A stretch of 64,000 nt of DNA from JACMLD01 sp039916305 (GTDB lineage: Bacteria; Bacteroidota; Bacteroidia; Chitinophagales; Chitinophagaceae): positions 136,103 through 200,102 of the forward strand of contig JBDSLR010000005.1 in the NCBI GenBank assembly GCA_039916305.1. Direction: 5' to 3'. Positions 25,940-35,047 of this stretch are shown in pieces. Under the pieces are notes generated by a model. It had not been told where the DNA came from, searched no databases, and worked only from the letters and a program-made list of their open reading frames with translations. The position numbers and the translations under genes were made by a program. The number at the start of each line of letters is the position of its first letter. Position 1 is the stretch's first letter.

Positions 25940-26413
25940 TTTTTCTATTTTGATTTTTGTTACACAAAAGTCAATACTTGCTACCTGATGGTTGTAGCCT
26001 GATTGAGAATGTTTGTAGTCAAAATGAGAAAATGGAATAATTATATAACCCGGTATACGAGCACCCTTTTATTGATGGTGGCGCGGCTTAGGTTATACTT
26101 TTTGGCTAATACACGGCAAGGCATTCCTTCCTCTAAATACGCTCTTACCGCTTTTCTAATATCCATTCTGGTTGTTTTACTGTCAACCTATTTCAGGAAA
26201 AGACAATAAAATGCCCAAGCTAACAATGTGCAGACACCATATTGACATACCCCCTCCATGGACGCATACCCTTTTGTTCGCGGTCATTTTTATTGCGGGT
26301 CCGTGTCGCACCGGATTATGTTGCCGTGCAGCGCAAGTCATGCTCATTGGCAGGTTAGCCCTTGTGCTGTGGATTAGTGTGCCTGTCTATGTGCCTAATT
26401 GCAGCAAAGGTAA
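25940..26413. other. Stretch between SDR and copper-type genes
   Basis: Apart from the transposase stub at 26041-26166 it has no gene. At 26350-26385 it carries GCAGGTTAGCCCTTGTGCTG, loosely similar to GCAAGGTTAGCTTCTGTGCG at about 28376, so the copper-type pair may be bracketed by related sequences. Confidence 0.4.
26041..26166 (-). pseudogene. Transposase helix-turn-helix stub
   Basis: A 41-codon frame reads MDIRKAVRAYLEEGMPCRVL then AKKYNLSRATINKRVLVYRVI, which matches the helix-turn-helix start of IS3-family OrfA and related transposases (yleeGmsyreLAkkYniSrsTI). It stops right after the recognition helix and the OrfB core is absent. It is a remnant of an insertion sequence next to the copper-type genes. 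Confidence 0.6.
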
Positions 26414-26746
26414 TTAAGCTGCCATCTTTCTGCATTCATTTGCACATTGTTTGCATATGTCAGCACATTCTTTACAATGTTCGGTTTCGTGTTTAGAACA
26501 CTCTTGTGCACATTGTTCACAAATATCTGCACAGATTTTGCAAAACTCTTTTGCTTTGTCGCTACCCAAACTCATAAGTTGTGCTGATGCGTAACATAGT
26601 GCAGCACATTCCATGTCAAGCTGAATGCACTTAGCCATCATTTTTACATCTTCTTCCTGTGTACATGATGAAGCACAATGATTACATATAGCTGCACATT
26701 TTAAACATGCTTCTATACAAGTTTTGTAAGTGTGATAACCTGTCAT
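26414..26746 (-). CDS. Cys-rich four-helix-bundle copper-binding protein (Csp/DUF326 type)
   Basis: 110 residues with 19 cysteines, most in a CxxxC or CxxC rhythm along amphipathic helices (TCIEACLKCAAICNHC near residue 9, FCKICADICEQCAQEC near 68, HCKECADICKQCANEC near 90). This is the design of the bacterial copper storage proteins, whose cysteines line the bundle core and hold many Cu(I) ions. There is no signal peptide, so it resembles the cytosolic Csp3 branch more than the exported Csp1. It lies 29 nt after the beta-barrel gene on the same strand, which suggests joint copper handling. Confidence 0.9.
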   Translation of the reverse strand: MTGYHTYKTCIEACLKCAAICNHCASSCTQEEDVKMMAKCIQLDMECAALCYASAQLMSLGSDKAKEFCKICADICEQCAQECSKHETEHCKECADICKQCANECRKMAA

Positions 26747-26775
26747 AATTTTATTTTTTTGATTGAGAATAAGAA

Positions 26776-28188
26776 TTACATTTTCAGCAGCGATGGATAA
26801 AACCTTAGGTACACTTCAAAAGCCATAGGATTTTTTCCGTACAAGCTATTGAGTTTATTGTCAGCATTATAATATGTAAGCTGACTTCCACCGGCTAACC
26901 TTATTGTGCCAATGTTCAGCAAATCATAATTGAAGCTCAATGTAAAAGCACTTACGGGAAACACTGCATCCTTTCCGTACACTGTTTCGCTCAAATTTAA
27001 TTCTTCAACTGATTTTTGAACGTACTCATATCTGCCGTGTATAGCCAATTTATTTTTACGCCATGAACTTTCTAATAGAAATGCGTTTTCAGCATCATGC
27101 TCTTTAACTTTATTCATTCCCCAAACTGCAACTGCATTAAGCCATCCATTGCCTGATAATGGCAAGCTAAAGGTTGCCGATGCCGTTGTTCTGTTTACAT
27201 CTTCGTCGGCATGCAATTCTTCAGGACTTTTAAGAAAACCATGCGATACCTGCAATGCCCAGTTTTTTGAAGGGTTATAGGATAACCTTCCGCTCCAACT
27301 ATCAAAGCGTGGCTTATCAAAATCAAATCGATTTTCATTCGGCTCCCTTCCTGTAAAAGAAGAACCTTCTATTTTGAATTGACCGAAACGAATACCAAGT
27401 GTAGTTACACCAAAAGTTATATGAGTAGCATCTATCCAATGATGAGAAAGCGGTGCATCAGGATTATATAATGCCGACGGACGGTGCATAAAAGCTACAG
27501 GACCCAAAGCTGGTTCACCCGGATAAGCAACATACAAAAAAACATCCGCTTTTTTCGAAAAAGCATGTGCATAGCCGACAGATAATTCAGAAAATAAATC
27601 ATGTGGATGCTGGCGGTCAACCAACGGCTTGCCATTGTAAGCTTCACCACTTTGAAAAAGTAAGGGATAACCGTCTCCCCCCTCTGTTACAGGGTCAAGG
27701 GAAAACATTGTATTAAAGTGAAACAAACCATTTGCACCTACCTTTCGCTGTCCCATAAACATAAGCCAGTTAGGTGCATCAAAAGCATCGTTGCCTCTTG
27801 TACCTTTGTTAGAAAAATCCTGATTGGTATAACGAATAAATAAATTGCCATGCAGCATGTACATCCAGTTTTTTGAATGATACATATTCCCATACATAGG
27901 CGATGCATCAGGCAACCAACCTGTACCTGAACCATTGCGGCTCATAGGTAAGTTCAATGAAAAGGCATGGTTCATATGGTCCATATTCGTCTCATGATTC
28001 ATCATACTATGGTCATGCTTCATCACGGTATCCATTGCCATTTGCTTTTTCATTGTATCCTTAGCTTTCGGCTTGCTCGTATCCGTCATAGGTATATGAT
28101 GTTCATGCTGAGCTTTCGAAGGCCCAATAAACAAGCAAAACATTATAGCTGCTCCAATAACTTTCTTCGGCTGTTTTATTTTAATCAT
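26776..28188 (-). CDS. His/Met-rich outer-membrane beta-barrel protein, copper-linked
   Basis: 470 residues. A signal peptide (VIGAAIMFCLFIGPSKAQ) precedes a stretch of about 60 residues very rich in His, Met and Asp (HEHHIPMTD, MKHDHSMMNHETNMDHMNH), typical of Cu(I)/Cu(II) binding segments. The remainder alternates polar and aromatic residues in the manner of a beta-barrel and ends in RFYPSLLKM. Because it precedes a Csp-like copper protein in the same operon, a role in copper uptake, export or periplasmic sequestration is inferred. No CopA ATPase or multicopper oxidase gene is adjacent. Confidence 0.8.
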   Translation of the reverse strand: MIKIKQPKKVIGAAIMFCLFIGPSKAQHEHHIPMTDTSKPKAKDTMKKQMAMDTVMKHDHSMMNHETNMDHMNHAFSLNLPMSRNGSGTGWLPDASPMYGNMYHSKNWMYMLHGNLFIRYTNQDFSNKGTRGNDAFDAPNWLMFMGQRKVGANGLFHFNTMFSLDPVTEGGDGYPLLFQSGEAYNGKPLVDRQHPHDLFSELSVGYAHAFSKKADVFLYVAYPGEPALGPVAFMHRPSALYNPDAPLSHHWIDATHITFGVTTLGIRFGQFKIEGSSFTGREPNENRFDFDKPRFDSWSGRLSYNPSKNWALQVSHGFLKSPEELHADEDVNRTTASATFSLPLSGNGWLNAVAVWGMNKVKEHDAENAFLLESSWRKNKLAIHGRYEYVQKSVEELNLSETVYGKDAVFPVSAFTLSFNYDLLNIGTIRLAGGSQLTYYNADNKLNSLYGKNPMAFEVYLRFYPSLLKM

Positions 28189-28649
28189 AAAACTTAAACC
28201 TTACAACAAGTGTTCCAGCTTCATACTATCAATTTCAAAATATAGGGGTTAGTAAAATGCACCAGTAGCTGCAATTAAAGGGTAAATAAATCCACAGGAC
28301 CCCGTCGTAAAAGTTAGCTTAATTGTCTCACGCAAAATTGTCTGCCGTGGGCCGGCAATTGTTGTTCTTGTGCAAGGTTAGCTTCTGTGCGCTGGGTTTT
28401 GTGTAAATATGCTGCAATGTTTGGTCCTCTATAAGAGACTTTACATTGAAGTGTTCTGTCACTTGAATGGTAATGAGATTTTCATTTTAGGTTAGCGTAA
28501 AATGGACACGGTTTGGCGATGTGCTGGAGGATAGCTGGCAAAAAAGGCCAGACCGTATACCAAAGTCGTTTCACAAATGTTGGTATCAGCTGCACCAATC
28601 CTACCTTTGATGGACGACTATTAACATGACGACCAATTCAGCTATTTTT
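28189..28649. other. Gene-free stretch at the end of the accessory region
   Basis: No gene seen on either strand. It includes the palindrome GCCGtgggCCGGC at about 28342 and the GGTTAGC block at 28378 noted above, and a run of decayed sequence of unknown origin. Confidence 0.5.
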
Positions 28650-31271
28650 TTATTCGTCCTCCTCATCCATCTCCAGCAATAAATTTGCTACCAGTGCCGT
28701 CCAGCCAGTTTGGTGAGAAGCGCCCAGGCCCTGCCCGGTATCGCCGTGAAAAAATTCATAAAACAGGTGGTGTTCTTTAAAATTTTCTTCCGACCAGCAG
28801 GCCTGGTGGCTGGCATGATACTGGTGTTGCCCGGCTTCATTTACTTCGAAGATTTTTAAAATTCTTTTGGTAAGCTGGTTAGCAATTTGTTTCAGGTTCA
28901 GCTTGTTTCCTGAACCTACCGGAAATTCATAGGTGTATTTATTGCCGTAATAAGCATAGTATTTCCTCAGTGAATTAATAATCAGGTAATTCAATGGTAA
29001 CCAGATAGGCCCCCGCCAGTTTGAATTGCCGCCAAACATAGAACTGGAACTTTCTCCTGGTTCATACTGGATAGAATAATGACGGCCCTGGTAGCCAAAA
29101 ACATAGGGTTCATCTTTATGACTCCTGGAAAGCGATCGGATGCCATAATCTGATAAAAACTCGGCCTCGTCCAGCAATCTTTTCAACAGGCTTTCCAACC
29201 GGTCATCTACCAGTATGGCGAATAAGTAATTGCCTTCGTCATTTTTTTTCTCAATATCTGAAATAATTCGGGTTAGGTCTGGCCGGGTGAGTTTAATAAC
29301 GGAGAGCCTTGTACGAAATTGCCGCAGTTGCTCAAACATATCGCCATGCATAATTTCCACGGCCAGTAAGGGGATGATGCCTATCAGTGAGCGGATTTTT
29401 AAACGCTGGCTGGTACCGTTTTCAAACTGAATAGCGTCATAATAAAAAGCATCCTGCTCATCCCAGAGAGAAATATCCTTTTTGCCAATATGGTGCATTG
29501 CCCAGCCAATATTAAGAAAATGCCTGAAAAACTTGGCCGCTGATTCTTCGTATGCCTTGTTATGTTGTGCCAGTTCCAGTGAAATGCGCAGCATATTAAT
29601 GGCATACATCGCCATCCAGCTGGTAGCATCGGCCTGCTGCAATTTCTTGATGCCGGGTGGCATGTGGTTACGATCGAACACACCAATATTATCCAGCCCG
29701 AGAAAACCTCCTTCAAAAATATCTGTTCCGTTAGCGTCCTTTTGATTTACCCACCAGGTAAAATTCATCAGCAATTTCTGAAAAGCCCTTTCCAGGAAGT
29801 CCCAGTCGGACACGCCTGTTTTCTTCTTATCTGCTTCGTACACATACCAGACGCCCCAGGCATGTACCGGCGGATTAACATCGCTGAAGTTCCATTCGTA
29901 TGCCGGAATCTGGCCGTTGGGATGCATATAATATTCGCGGAGTACCACCAGCAATTGTTGCTTGGCAAAATCAGGATCTACATGCACAAAACTGGCCGCA
30001 TGAAAGGCCAGATCCCAGGCAGCAAACCAGGGGTATTCCCATTTGTCCGGCATGGAAATAACATTCCGGCAGGTAAGGTGTTGCCAGTCGTAGTTGCGCT
30101 TGTACTGGCGGGTGGGCGGTGTTTCGCCTGGTTCACCAAACAACCATTTGTATACATCGAGGTAGTAAAACTGTTTGGTCCACATTAATCCGCTTGACGC
30201 ACTGCGCAATAACGACTTATGTTGCGGGGATAATTTTTCAGGTGTGAGCTGATCATAAAATTGATCAGTATCCGACTGGCGCATCGCAAAAATTTCATCA
30301 AATGCAGCCCACGGCTCCTTCAACAGAATTTTACTGAGCCTTATTTTAAAAGTCGCCGATGCGCCCGGTTCAATAACTGCATTGAGCCAGATAGCCGCCT
30401 TGCTGCCCTCCTTTTGGGGATTCACGGTTGGCTCCTGGTGAATCACATAATTATTAATGCCGTCCTTTACAAACGCTGTATCATTCGGCCGGTTATACAT
30501 CCGCTGGCTATTGGTTTCATTTTCGCAGAATAATTGTTCTCCTCCCTGGTGGTAGAGAAAAAAATTGCCATTGCGCGAGGAGTTAGTGCGCAGGCAATCA
30601 CGTGACACTGATGTAATAACCGGCTTTACAAACCTGGCATTGTGTTTCCAGAAATTACGAAACCACAGATGGGGCAATACATGGATAGGTGCCGCTTCAG
30701 GTCCGCGGTTATACACGGTTATCTTCATCAGTATGTCATTGCTGTCGCCTTTTGCATATTCAATATAACAATCAAAATAACGGTTGTCTTTAAAGATGCC
30801 TGTGTCGGGCAATTCATATTCGGGCGCCAGACGGCCTGTTTGATTCCGTTCCAGCAACTCCAGGTATGGAAAAGCAGCCTGCGGGTATTTGTACAAGAAT
30901 TTACAATAGGAATGGGTGGGCGAAGAATCAAGATGAAAATAAAGTTCTTTAACATCTTCTCCATGATTGCCTTCATTATTGGTGAGACCAAAAAGCCTTT
31001 CTTTTAATATGGAATCTTTCCCGTTCCAAAATGCCGGCGCAAGGCATAATATCTGATCCGCATCACAAAAACCGGCTATCCCTTCTTCGCCCCAGCGGTA
31101 GGCATAACTCCGGGCAAGGTCATGATTGACATAACTCCAGGCATTGGCATTGGAACTATAGTCCTCCCTTACCGTTCCCCACTGGCGTTCAGAAAGATAA
31201 GGCCCCCACCTTTTCCAGTTTTTGTTATTTTTCGAACGCAATAGCCGTTCCTGCTCAATATTATGCCCCAT
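28650..31271 (-). CDS. MGH1-like glycoside hydrolase (GH63 family), glucosidase
   Basis: 873 residues, cytoplasmic (no signal peptide). Starts with RLLRSKNNKNWKRWGPYLSE and EDYSSNANAWSYVNHDLARS, the usual opening of bacterial GH63-type glucosidases. The catalytic (alpha/alpha)6 barrel runs from about residue 390 to the end, with WEYPWFAAWDLAFHAASF holding the general acid Asp, GGFLGLDNIGVFDR, and SNWRGPIWLPLNYLIINSLR near the C-terminus. Relatives include mannosylglycerate hydrolase and glucosylglycerate hydrolase, so a compatible-solute or alpha-glucoside substrate is possible. Single gene, no polysaccharide-utilisation partners beside it. Confidence 0.92.
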   Translation of the reverse strand: MGHNIEQERLLRSKNNKNWKRWGPYLSERQWGTVREDYSSNANAWSYVNHDLARSYAYRWGEEGIAGFCDADQILCLAPAFWNGKDSILKERLFGLTNNEGNHGEDVKELYFHLDSSPTHSYCKFLYKYPQAAFPYLELLERNQTGRLAPEYELPDTGIFKDNRYFDCYIEYAKGDSNDILMKITVYNRGPEAAPIHVLPHLWFRNFWKHNARFVKPVITSVSRDCLRTNSSRNGNFFLYHQGGEQLFCENETNSQRMYNRPNDTAFVKDGINNYVIHQEPTVNPQKEGSKAAIWLNAVIEPGASATFKIRLSKILLKEPWAAFDEIFAMRQSDTDQFYDQLTPEKLSPQHKSLLRSASSGLMWTKQFYYLDVYKWLFGEPGETPPTRQYKRNYDWQHLTCRNVISMPDKWEYPWFAAWDLAFHAASFVHVDPDFAKQQLLVVLREYYMHPNGQIPAYEWNFSDVNPPVHAWGVWYVYEADKKKTGVSDWDFLERAFQKLLMNFTWWVNQKDANGTDIFEGGFLGLDNIGVFDRNHMPPGIKKLQQADATSWMAMYAINMLRISLELAQHNKAYEESAAKFFRHFLNIGWAMHHIGKKDISLWDEQDAFYYDAIQFENGTSQRLKIRSLIGIIPLLAVEIMHGDMFEQLRQFRTRLSVIKLTRPDLTRIISDIEKKNDEGNYLFAILVDDRLESLLKRLLDEAEFLSDYGIRSLSRSHKDEPYVFGYQGRHYSIQYEPGESSSSMFGGNSNWRGPIWLPLNYLIINSLRKYYAYYGNKYTYEFPVGSGNKLNLKQIANQLTKRILKIFEVNEAGQHQYHASHQACWSEENFKEHHLFYEFFHGDTGQGLGASHQTGWTALVANLLLEMDEEDE

Positions 31272-31556
31272 TATCTTGTAGAATGTTTAATCTGGTTAGT
31301 GTTTTCATTAAAATATAACTTTCCGGCCATTCTAAATAATATTTTATTTTTCGTAATATGAGAGATATTATCGTTCCTCTAAAAAGAATCTTTTCAATCG
31401 CGGTTATGCACATAGACGCTTTTATGGGTATATTAGCCTTTTTTACATTTATCGTCCCTTCTTTGACAAGCTAATCAAAGGGATAAGGTTAATAAAAAAG
31501 TGAATCAGACGACAGGTCTGTTTACTTAACATTAACTTTTATAAATACATATTTGA

Positions 31557-31901
31557 ATGACGGTCAAAGACACATCCACCGAAGACTTAAACACTGTTTT
31601 TATTCCTTCAGATAAGGAGCTTGAAAGTATTAAACAGGGCATATTTGTTATTAAAGTAGATAATAAATCTACCTATCACAGATGGCGTGATGTATGGGCA
31701 GATAATATGCTGTTTAAAGTTCCGATGCCACCTCATGATCAGTTTATTTTCAGGGCTGTGTCCATTACAATACCTGTTTATCATGAGTATGGTGTCGTTA
31801 ATTCTGTCTATCCCAATAGTTTTATTTATGGTGTTCAGGTAACAAAGAGTGCTATGGGTAAAACAGTGATTTCTTCAATCGATACTGTCAGATGGATGTA
31901 A
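31557..31901 (+). CDS. Hypothetical protein
   Basis: 114 residues, acidic start and a beta-rich body (YHRWRDVWADNMLFKVPMPP, then FIFRAVSITIPVYHEYG). No signal peptide, no helix spanning a membrane, no family recognised. The frame is intact and has a sensible amino-acid make-up, with the next gene over 230 nt away. Function unknown. Confidence 0.55.
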   Translation: MTVKDTSTEDLNTVFIPSDKELESIKQGIFVIKVDNKSTYHRWRDVWADNMLFKVPMPPHDQFIFRAVSITIPVYHEYGVVNSVYPNSFIYGVQVTKSAMGKTVISSIDTVRWM

Positions 31902-32135
31902 TTAACTTTTCCCGGTTCTTACGCAACGTAGCTTTGTTTAGTTTTCCAGCAATCACCCGGTTTAAAAGAACGTGGAAAGAGACATTTTTACGCCAGAAAA
32001 TGTTTATAGATAAAAGGCCATCTGCTTTTCCTTAAAAAAAAGTTAATCCGCGTTTCAGGCGCAATTAAATAGCTGTAACGCAGTTATGCCACATATTTCT
32101 TCAATTTTTTCCCTGAACTTCGGGCATAACGTAAC

Positions 32136-32939
32136 ATGAAAAAAATAATCCCCTGTTATTTTGCTGTATTAGCTTTTACCTGTGCCCGGCCTGTGTGTGC
32201 GCAATACACAGATAGCCTTCCTGTTAGCAAAGCGGCTGATACCGTGCGCCTTAGTATTAACTGGGATAATCCGCAGCAGAAAAGGGTTTTCCCGCATCGG
32301 TCTTTTATTTTGCCTGCGGCGATGGTAGCATACGGGGTTGTAACCCTTAACAGCAATCAGCTGCGAAGCCTGAATGAAAAGGTTAAAGAAGAAGTGTATA
32401 CCGAACGGAGTAATAAAGACAAAATACATATTGATAATGTGCTGCTTTATGCACCTGCCGCAGCGGTATATGGGCTGAACGCGATGGGCATAAAAGGCAA
32501 AAATAATTTTCGTGACCGTACCATGCTGTATGCCATGTCTCAACTGATACAGTCGGCTGTGGTGTTTCCGGTAAAAAAACTCGTTGCGGAAAACAGGCCC
32601 GATGAAAGCAATCGTTTATCTTTTCCGTCAGGACATACAGCCTGTGCGTTTGCATCTGCAGAATTTATGCGGCAGGAATATAAAGATGTATCTCCCTGGT
32701 ACGGGGTGGCCGGTTATGCCGCCGCAGCCAGTACCGGTTTTCTCCGGATGTATAATAATAAGCATTGGTTGAGCGATGTGGTGGCTGGCGCTGGTATTGG
32801 CATTATGTCCACCAGGTTGTCTTACTGGATTTACCCCCTTATTAAAAGAAAATTATTTAAAGACAAGGCGGTAAGTACAGTAGTAATGCCTTTGTACCAG
32901 GATGGCGCTTTGGCGCTTGGTTTGGTGCATCACTTTTAA
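32136..32939 (+). CDS. PAP2 family phosphatase, exported
   Basis: 267 residues with a signal peptide (CYFAVLAFTCARPVCAQ). The acid-phosphatase motifs are complete: KKLVAENRP (about residue 146), SFPSGHTACAF (about 163) and RMYNNKHWLSD with the catalytic His and Asp (about 204). Probable substrates are lipid phosphates such as undecaprenyl pyrophosphate or phosphatidylglycerophosphate, or a periplasmic phosphoester. In Bacteroidota such exported PAP2 proteins often sit in the periplasm or outer membrane. No operon partner. Confidence 0.9.
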   Translation: MKKIIPCYFAVLAFTCARPVCAQYTDSLPVSKAADTVRLSINWDNPQQKRVFPHRSFILPAAMVAYGVVTLNSNQLRSLNEKVKEEVYTERSNKDKIHIDNVLLYAPAAAVYGLNAMGIKGKNNFRDRTMLYAMSQLIQSAVVFPVKKLVAENRPDESNRLSFPSGHTACAFASAEFMRQEYKDVSPWYGVAGYAAAASTGFLRMYNNKHWLSDVVAGAGIGIMSTRLSYWIYPLIKRKLFKDKAVSTVVMPLYQDGALALGLVHHF

Positions 32940-32953
32940 TAATCGAATCATAA

Positions 32954-33481
32954 TTAGTTAGCACCAACTGCCATCTCTTCTATCGATTGCTGCCGTAAAG
33001 CAGGAAGAATGGCCTTATCAATTTTAACACCGCCATTGGCCAGCAAATAACTTTTACCTCCATGCTGACGGGTATAATACAGCACTTTATTTTTCATAAT
33101 AATTTTTACACTGCCGGTTCTAACTGCAGGGCTAATCATCGTCCTGGTAATTTCCTTGTCAGTCATAGCAGGTTGCCATCCTGCCTTTACTCTTTGGTAA
33201 AGTTCGCGGTGGTTATCGGCCACAAAAATCATCGTATCAAAACCTCCAATACATAGTGCTGCCATCACCCAGCCAGTCATTAATATGCGCAGGATGAAAA
33301 CGGCCTCTTCAAGAAATTCAAAAGGAAAATCGAAGAACATGAGCCGTACCCACACATAGACGCTCATGGATAGCAGGCTGCCCATGTAAAGGGCCCGTCT
33401 TATAAAGCGTTGTACTGGTGTTTTTGCAAAGAAGCGTATAATATGCTGTTTAATTTCGGTGCAGGTTTTTTGGGAATACAT
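32954..33481 (-). CDS. Hypothetical membrane protein with C-terminal LytTR-like or small beta domain
   Basis: From the ATG at 33481 the protein has 175 residues (MYSQKTCTEIKQHII); the longer frame to 33538 adds a less plausible start. Two hydrophobic spans at about residues 28-48 and 55-83 (ILRILMTGWVMAALCIGG) are followed by a soluble tail of about 90 residues with several strands (TGSVKIIMKNKVLYYTRQHG, SYLLANGGVKID). No family recognised. It is convergent with the PAP2 gene, 14 nt apart. Confidence 0.65.
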   Translation of the reverse strand: MYSQKTCTEIKQHIIRFFAKTPVQRFIRRALYMGSLLSMSVYVWVRLMFFDFPFEFLEEAVFILRILMTGWVMAALCIGGFDTMIFVADNHRELYQRVKAGWQPAMTDKEITRTMISPAVRTGSVKIIMKNKVLYYTRQHGGKSYLLANGGVKIDKAILPALRQQSIEEMAVGAN

Positions 33482-33819
33482 ATTTGTTTGTTTTCGGTTG
33501 GCAAAATTGCAGTGCTGCAGCACGCTGAAAAAATACAAGTGTGTGAAATGCAGGAAATGCCTAATCAGGCGTATAAATAATTAGTTTGTCCGTTTAGCCA
33601 ACGGGATAGGAGAATACGGGCAAGAGCAGGGAATTATATATTGGCAAGGCAAAAGCTTGCTTACCGGTAAAATACGCCGTTTTACAAATTGTCCAGCGTG
33701 TCCGGGTGGTTCAAAATTGTCGCAATAACCCTTTTAATTGTCGGTTTCGTACAGCATTTATTGCCTGTTTTCCCGCAATTTTGTCCTGTTAGAAAACAAT
33801 AACTATAAAATTTTCAGCC

Positions 33820-34248
33820 ATGGAAAAAGAAAAGCAAATAATTACCGTGCATACTACGGTGAATGCCCCGGTAACAAAAGTGTGGGAATACTGGACCAAA
33901 CCTGCGCACATTATCAAATGGAACAGTGCTTCTGACGACTGGCATACGCCCCGGGCAGAAAACGATTTGCGTGCCGGCGGACACTTTACAGCAAGAATGG
34001 AAGCCAAAGATGGTAGTATGGGTTTTGATTTTGGTGGTACCTACGATGAGGTAAGAGATAATGAATACATCGGGTACACACTTGCTGATGGCAGAAAAGT
34101 AAAAGTTGATTTTACCGCTAATGGTGACAGCACTGAAGTAGTGGAGAGTTTTGATGCAGAAGCCGAAAATTCAATAGAAATGCAGCAGGGCGGCTGGCAG
34201 GCCATCATGAATAGCTTTAAAAAATATACAGAAGCCAACGGCGGATAA
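33820..34248 (+). CDS. SRPBCC / AHSA1 family protein
   Basis: 142 residues of the START-like helix-grip fold: VTKVWEYWTKPAHIIKWN near residue 18, DLRAGGHFTARMEAKDG near 48, DEVRDNEYIGYTLADGRKVK near 70, and the closing helix QQGGWQAIMNSFKKYTE. The family includes activators of Hsp90 ATPase homologues and polyketide cyclases; in bacteria the ligand is usually a small hydrophobic molecule. It has no ArsR partner beside it, though such pairs are common. Cytoplasmic. Confidence 0.92.
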   Translation: MEKEKQIITVHTTVNAPVTKVWEYWTKPAHIIKWNSASDDWHTPRAENDLRAGGHFTARMEAKDGSMGFDFGGTYDEVRDNEYIGYTLADGRKVKVDFTANGDSTEVVESFDAEAENSIEMQQGGWQAIMNSFKKYTEANGG

Positions 34249-34333
34249 GTACGATGGACAGTAAAATGCATTGCTGCTTAATCTCAAAGGTGGATTGTTC
34301 CTCAGCATGGCAACAAAGTAGAGCGTTCTTTTT

Positions 34334-35047
34334 CTAATTACCAATGATACCGCTGCTGTTATTAATAGCATGGTAAAATTTTTCTTTGTAGCAAATGCCC
34401 ACAGGTATCCGGTATTTGTCAATATGAACCACTTTGTTTCTTACAAAATCAATCTTATTAACCGGGACTATATAGGAGCGGTGGATCCGTGCAAATTCAT
34501 TGCCCGGCAGTCGTTTTTCCAGCGCTTTCATCGTCATGCGGGTAATCACCGGTTTTTGATCACGCATATAAATACGGATATAATCATCCATGCCTTCTAT
34601 GTAAAGTATGCTGGAAAGCTGCACTTTCATCAATGAATAATCTACCCGGAGCGAAATGTTTTGCGGGCTGCACAAAGGGTTCTGGTAAATAAATTTATGT
34701 TTGGCTTTGGCTTTTTCTGCCGCCTGTAAAAAGCGTTTATAATCAAACGGCTTCAGCAGGTAATCCAGTGCATTGAGGTTAAAGCCTTCTACCGCAAATT
34801 CGCTGTAAGCAGTTGCAAAAATTACCATGGTACCCGGTGCTGCCAGTTGCCGGAACTTAAGTCCCGTAACAGCCGGCATATTAATATCCAGGAAGAGCAG
34901 GTCTACAGGGTAATTAGCGATATACCTTGCTGCCTCATCTGTTTTAGTAAAGGTTTTCAGCAGGTTAATATAGCCGGTTTGCCCACAGTATTTTTTTATC
35001 AGTTCAAGTGCCGGAGGTTCATCATCCAGCGCAATGGCTTTAATCAT
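34334..35047 (-). CDS. LytTR family response regulator
   Basis: 237 residues. A CheY-like receiver covers residues 1-120 with the acidic pair DDE at 8-10, the phosphoacceptor in LFLDINMPAVTG (about 54), ATAYSEFAVEGF and KPF. A LytTR DNA-binding domain follows (about 135-235: YIEGMDDYIRIYMRD, EFARIHRSYIVPVNKID). Its ATG overlaps the histidine-kinase stop by 4 nt, so the pair is translationally coupled. In this phylum such pairs often regulate envelope or adhesion genes, but the target is not shown here. Confidence 0.95.
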   Translation of the reverse strand: MIKAIALDDEPPALELIKKYCGQTGYINLLKTFTKTDEAARYIANYPVDLLFLDINMPAVTGLKFRQLAAPGTMVIFATAYSEFAVEGFNLNALDYLLKPFDYKRFLQAAEKAKAKHKFIYQNPLCSPQNISLRVDYSLMKVQLSSILYIEGMDDYIRIYMRDQKPVITRMTMKALEKRLPGNEFARIHRSYIVPVNKIDFVRNKVVHIDKYRIPVGICYKEKFYHAINNSSGIIGN

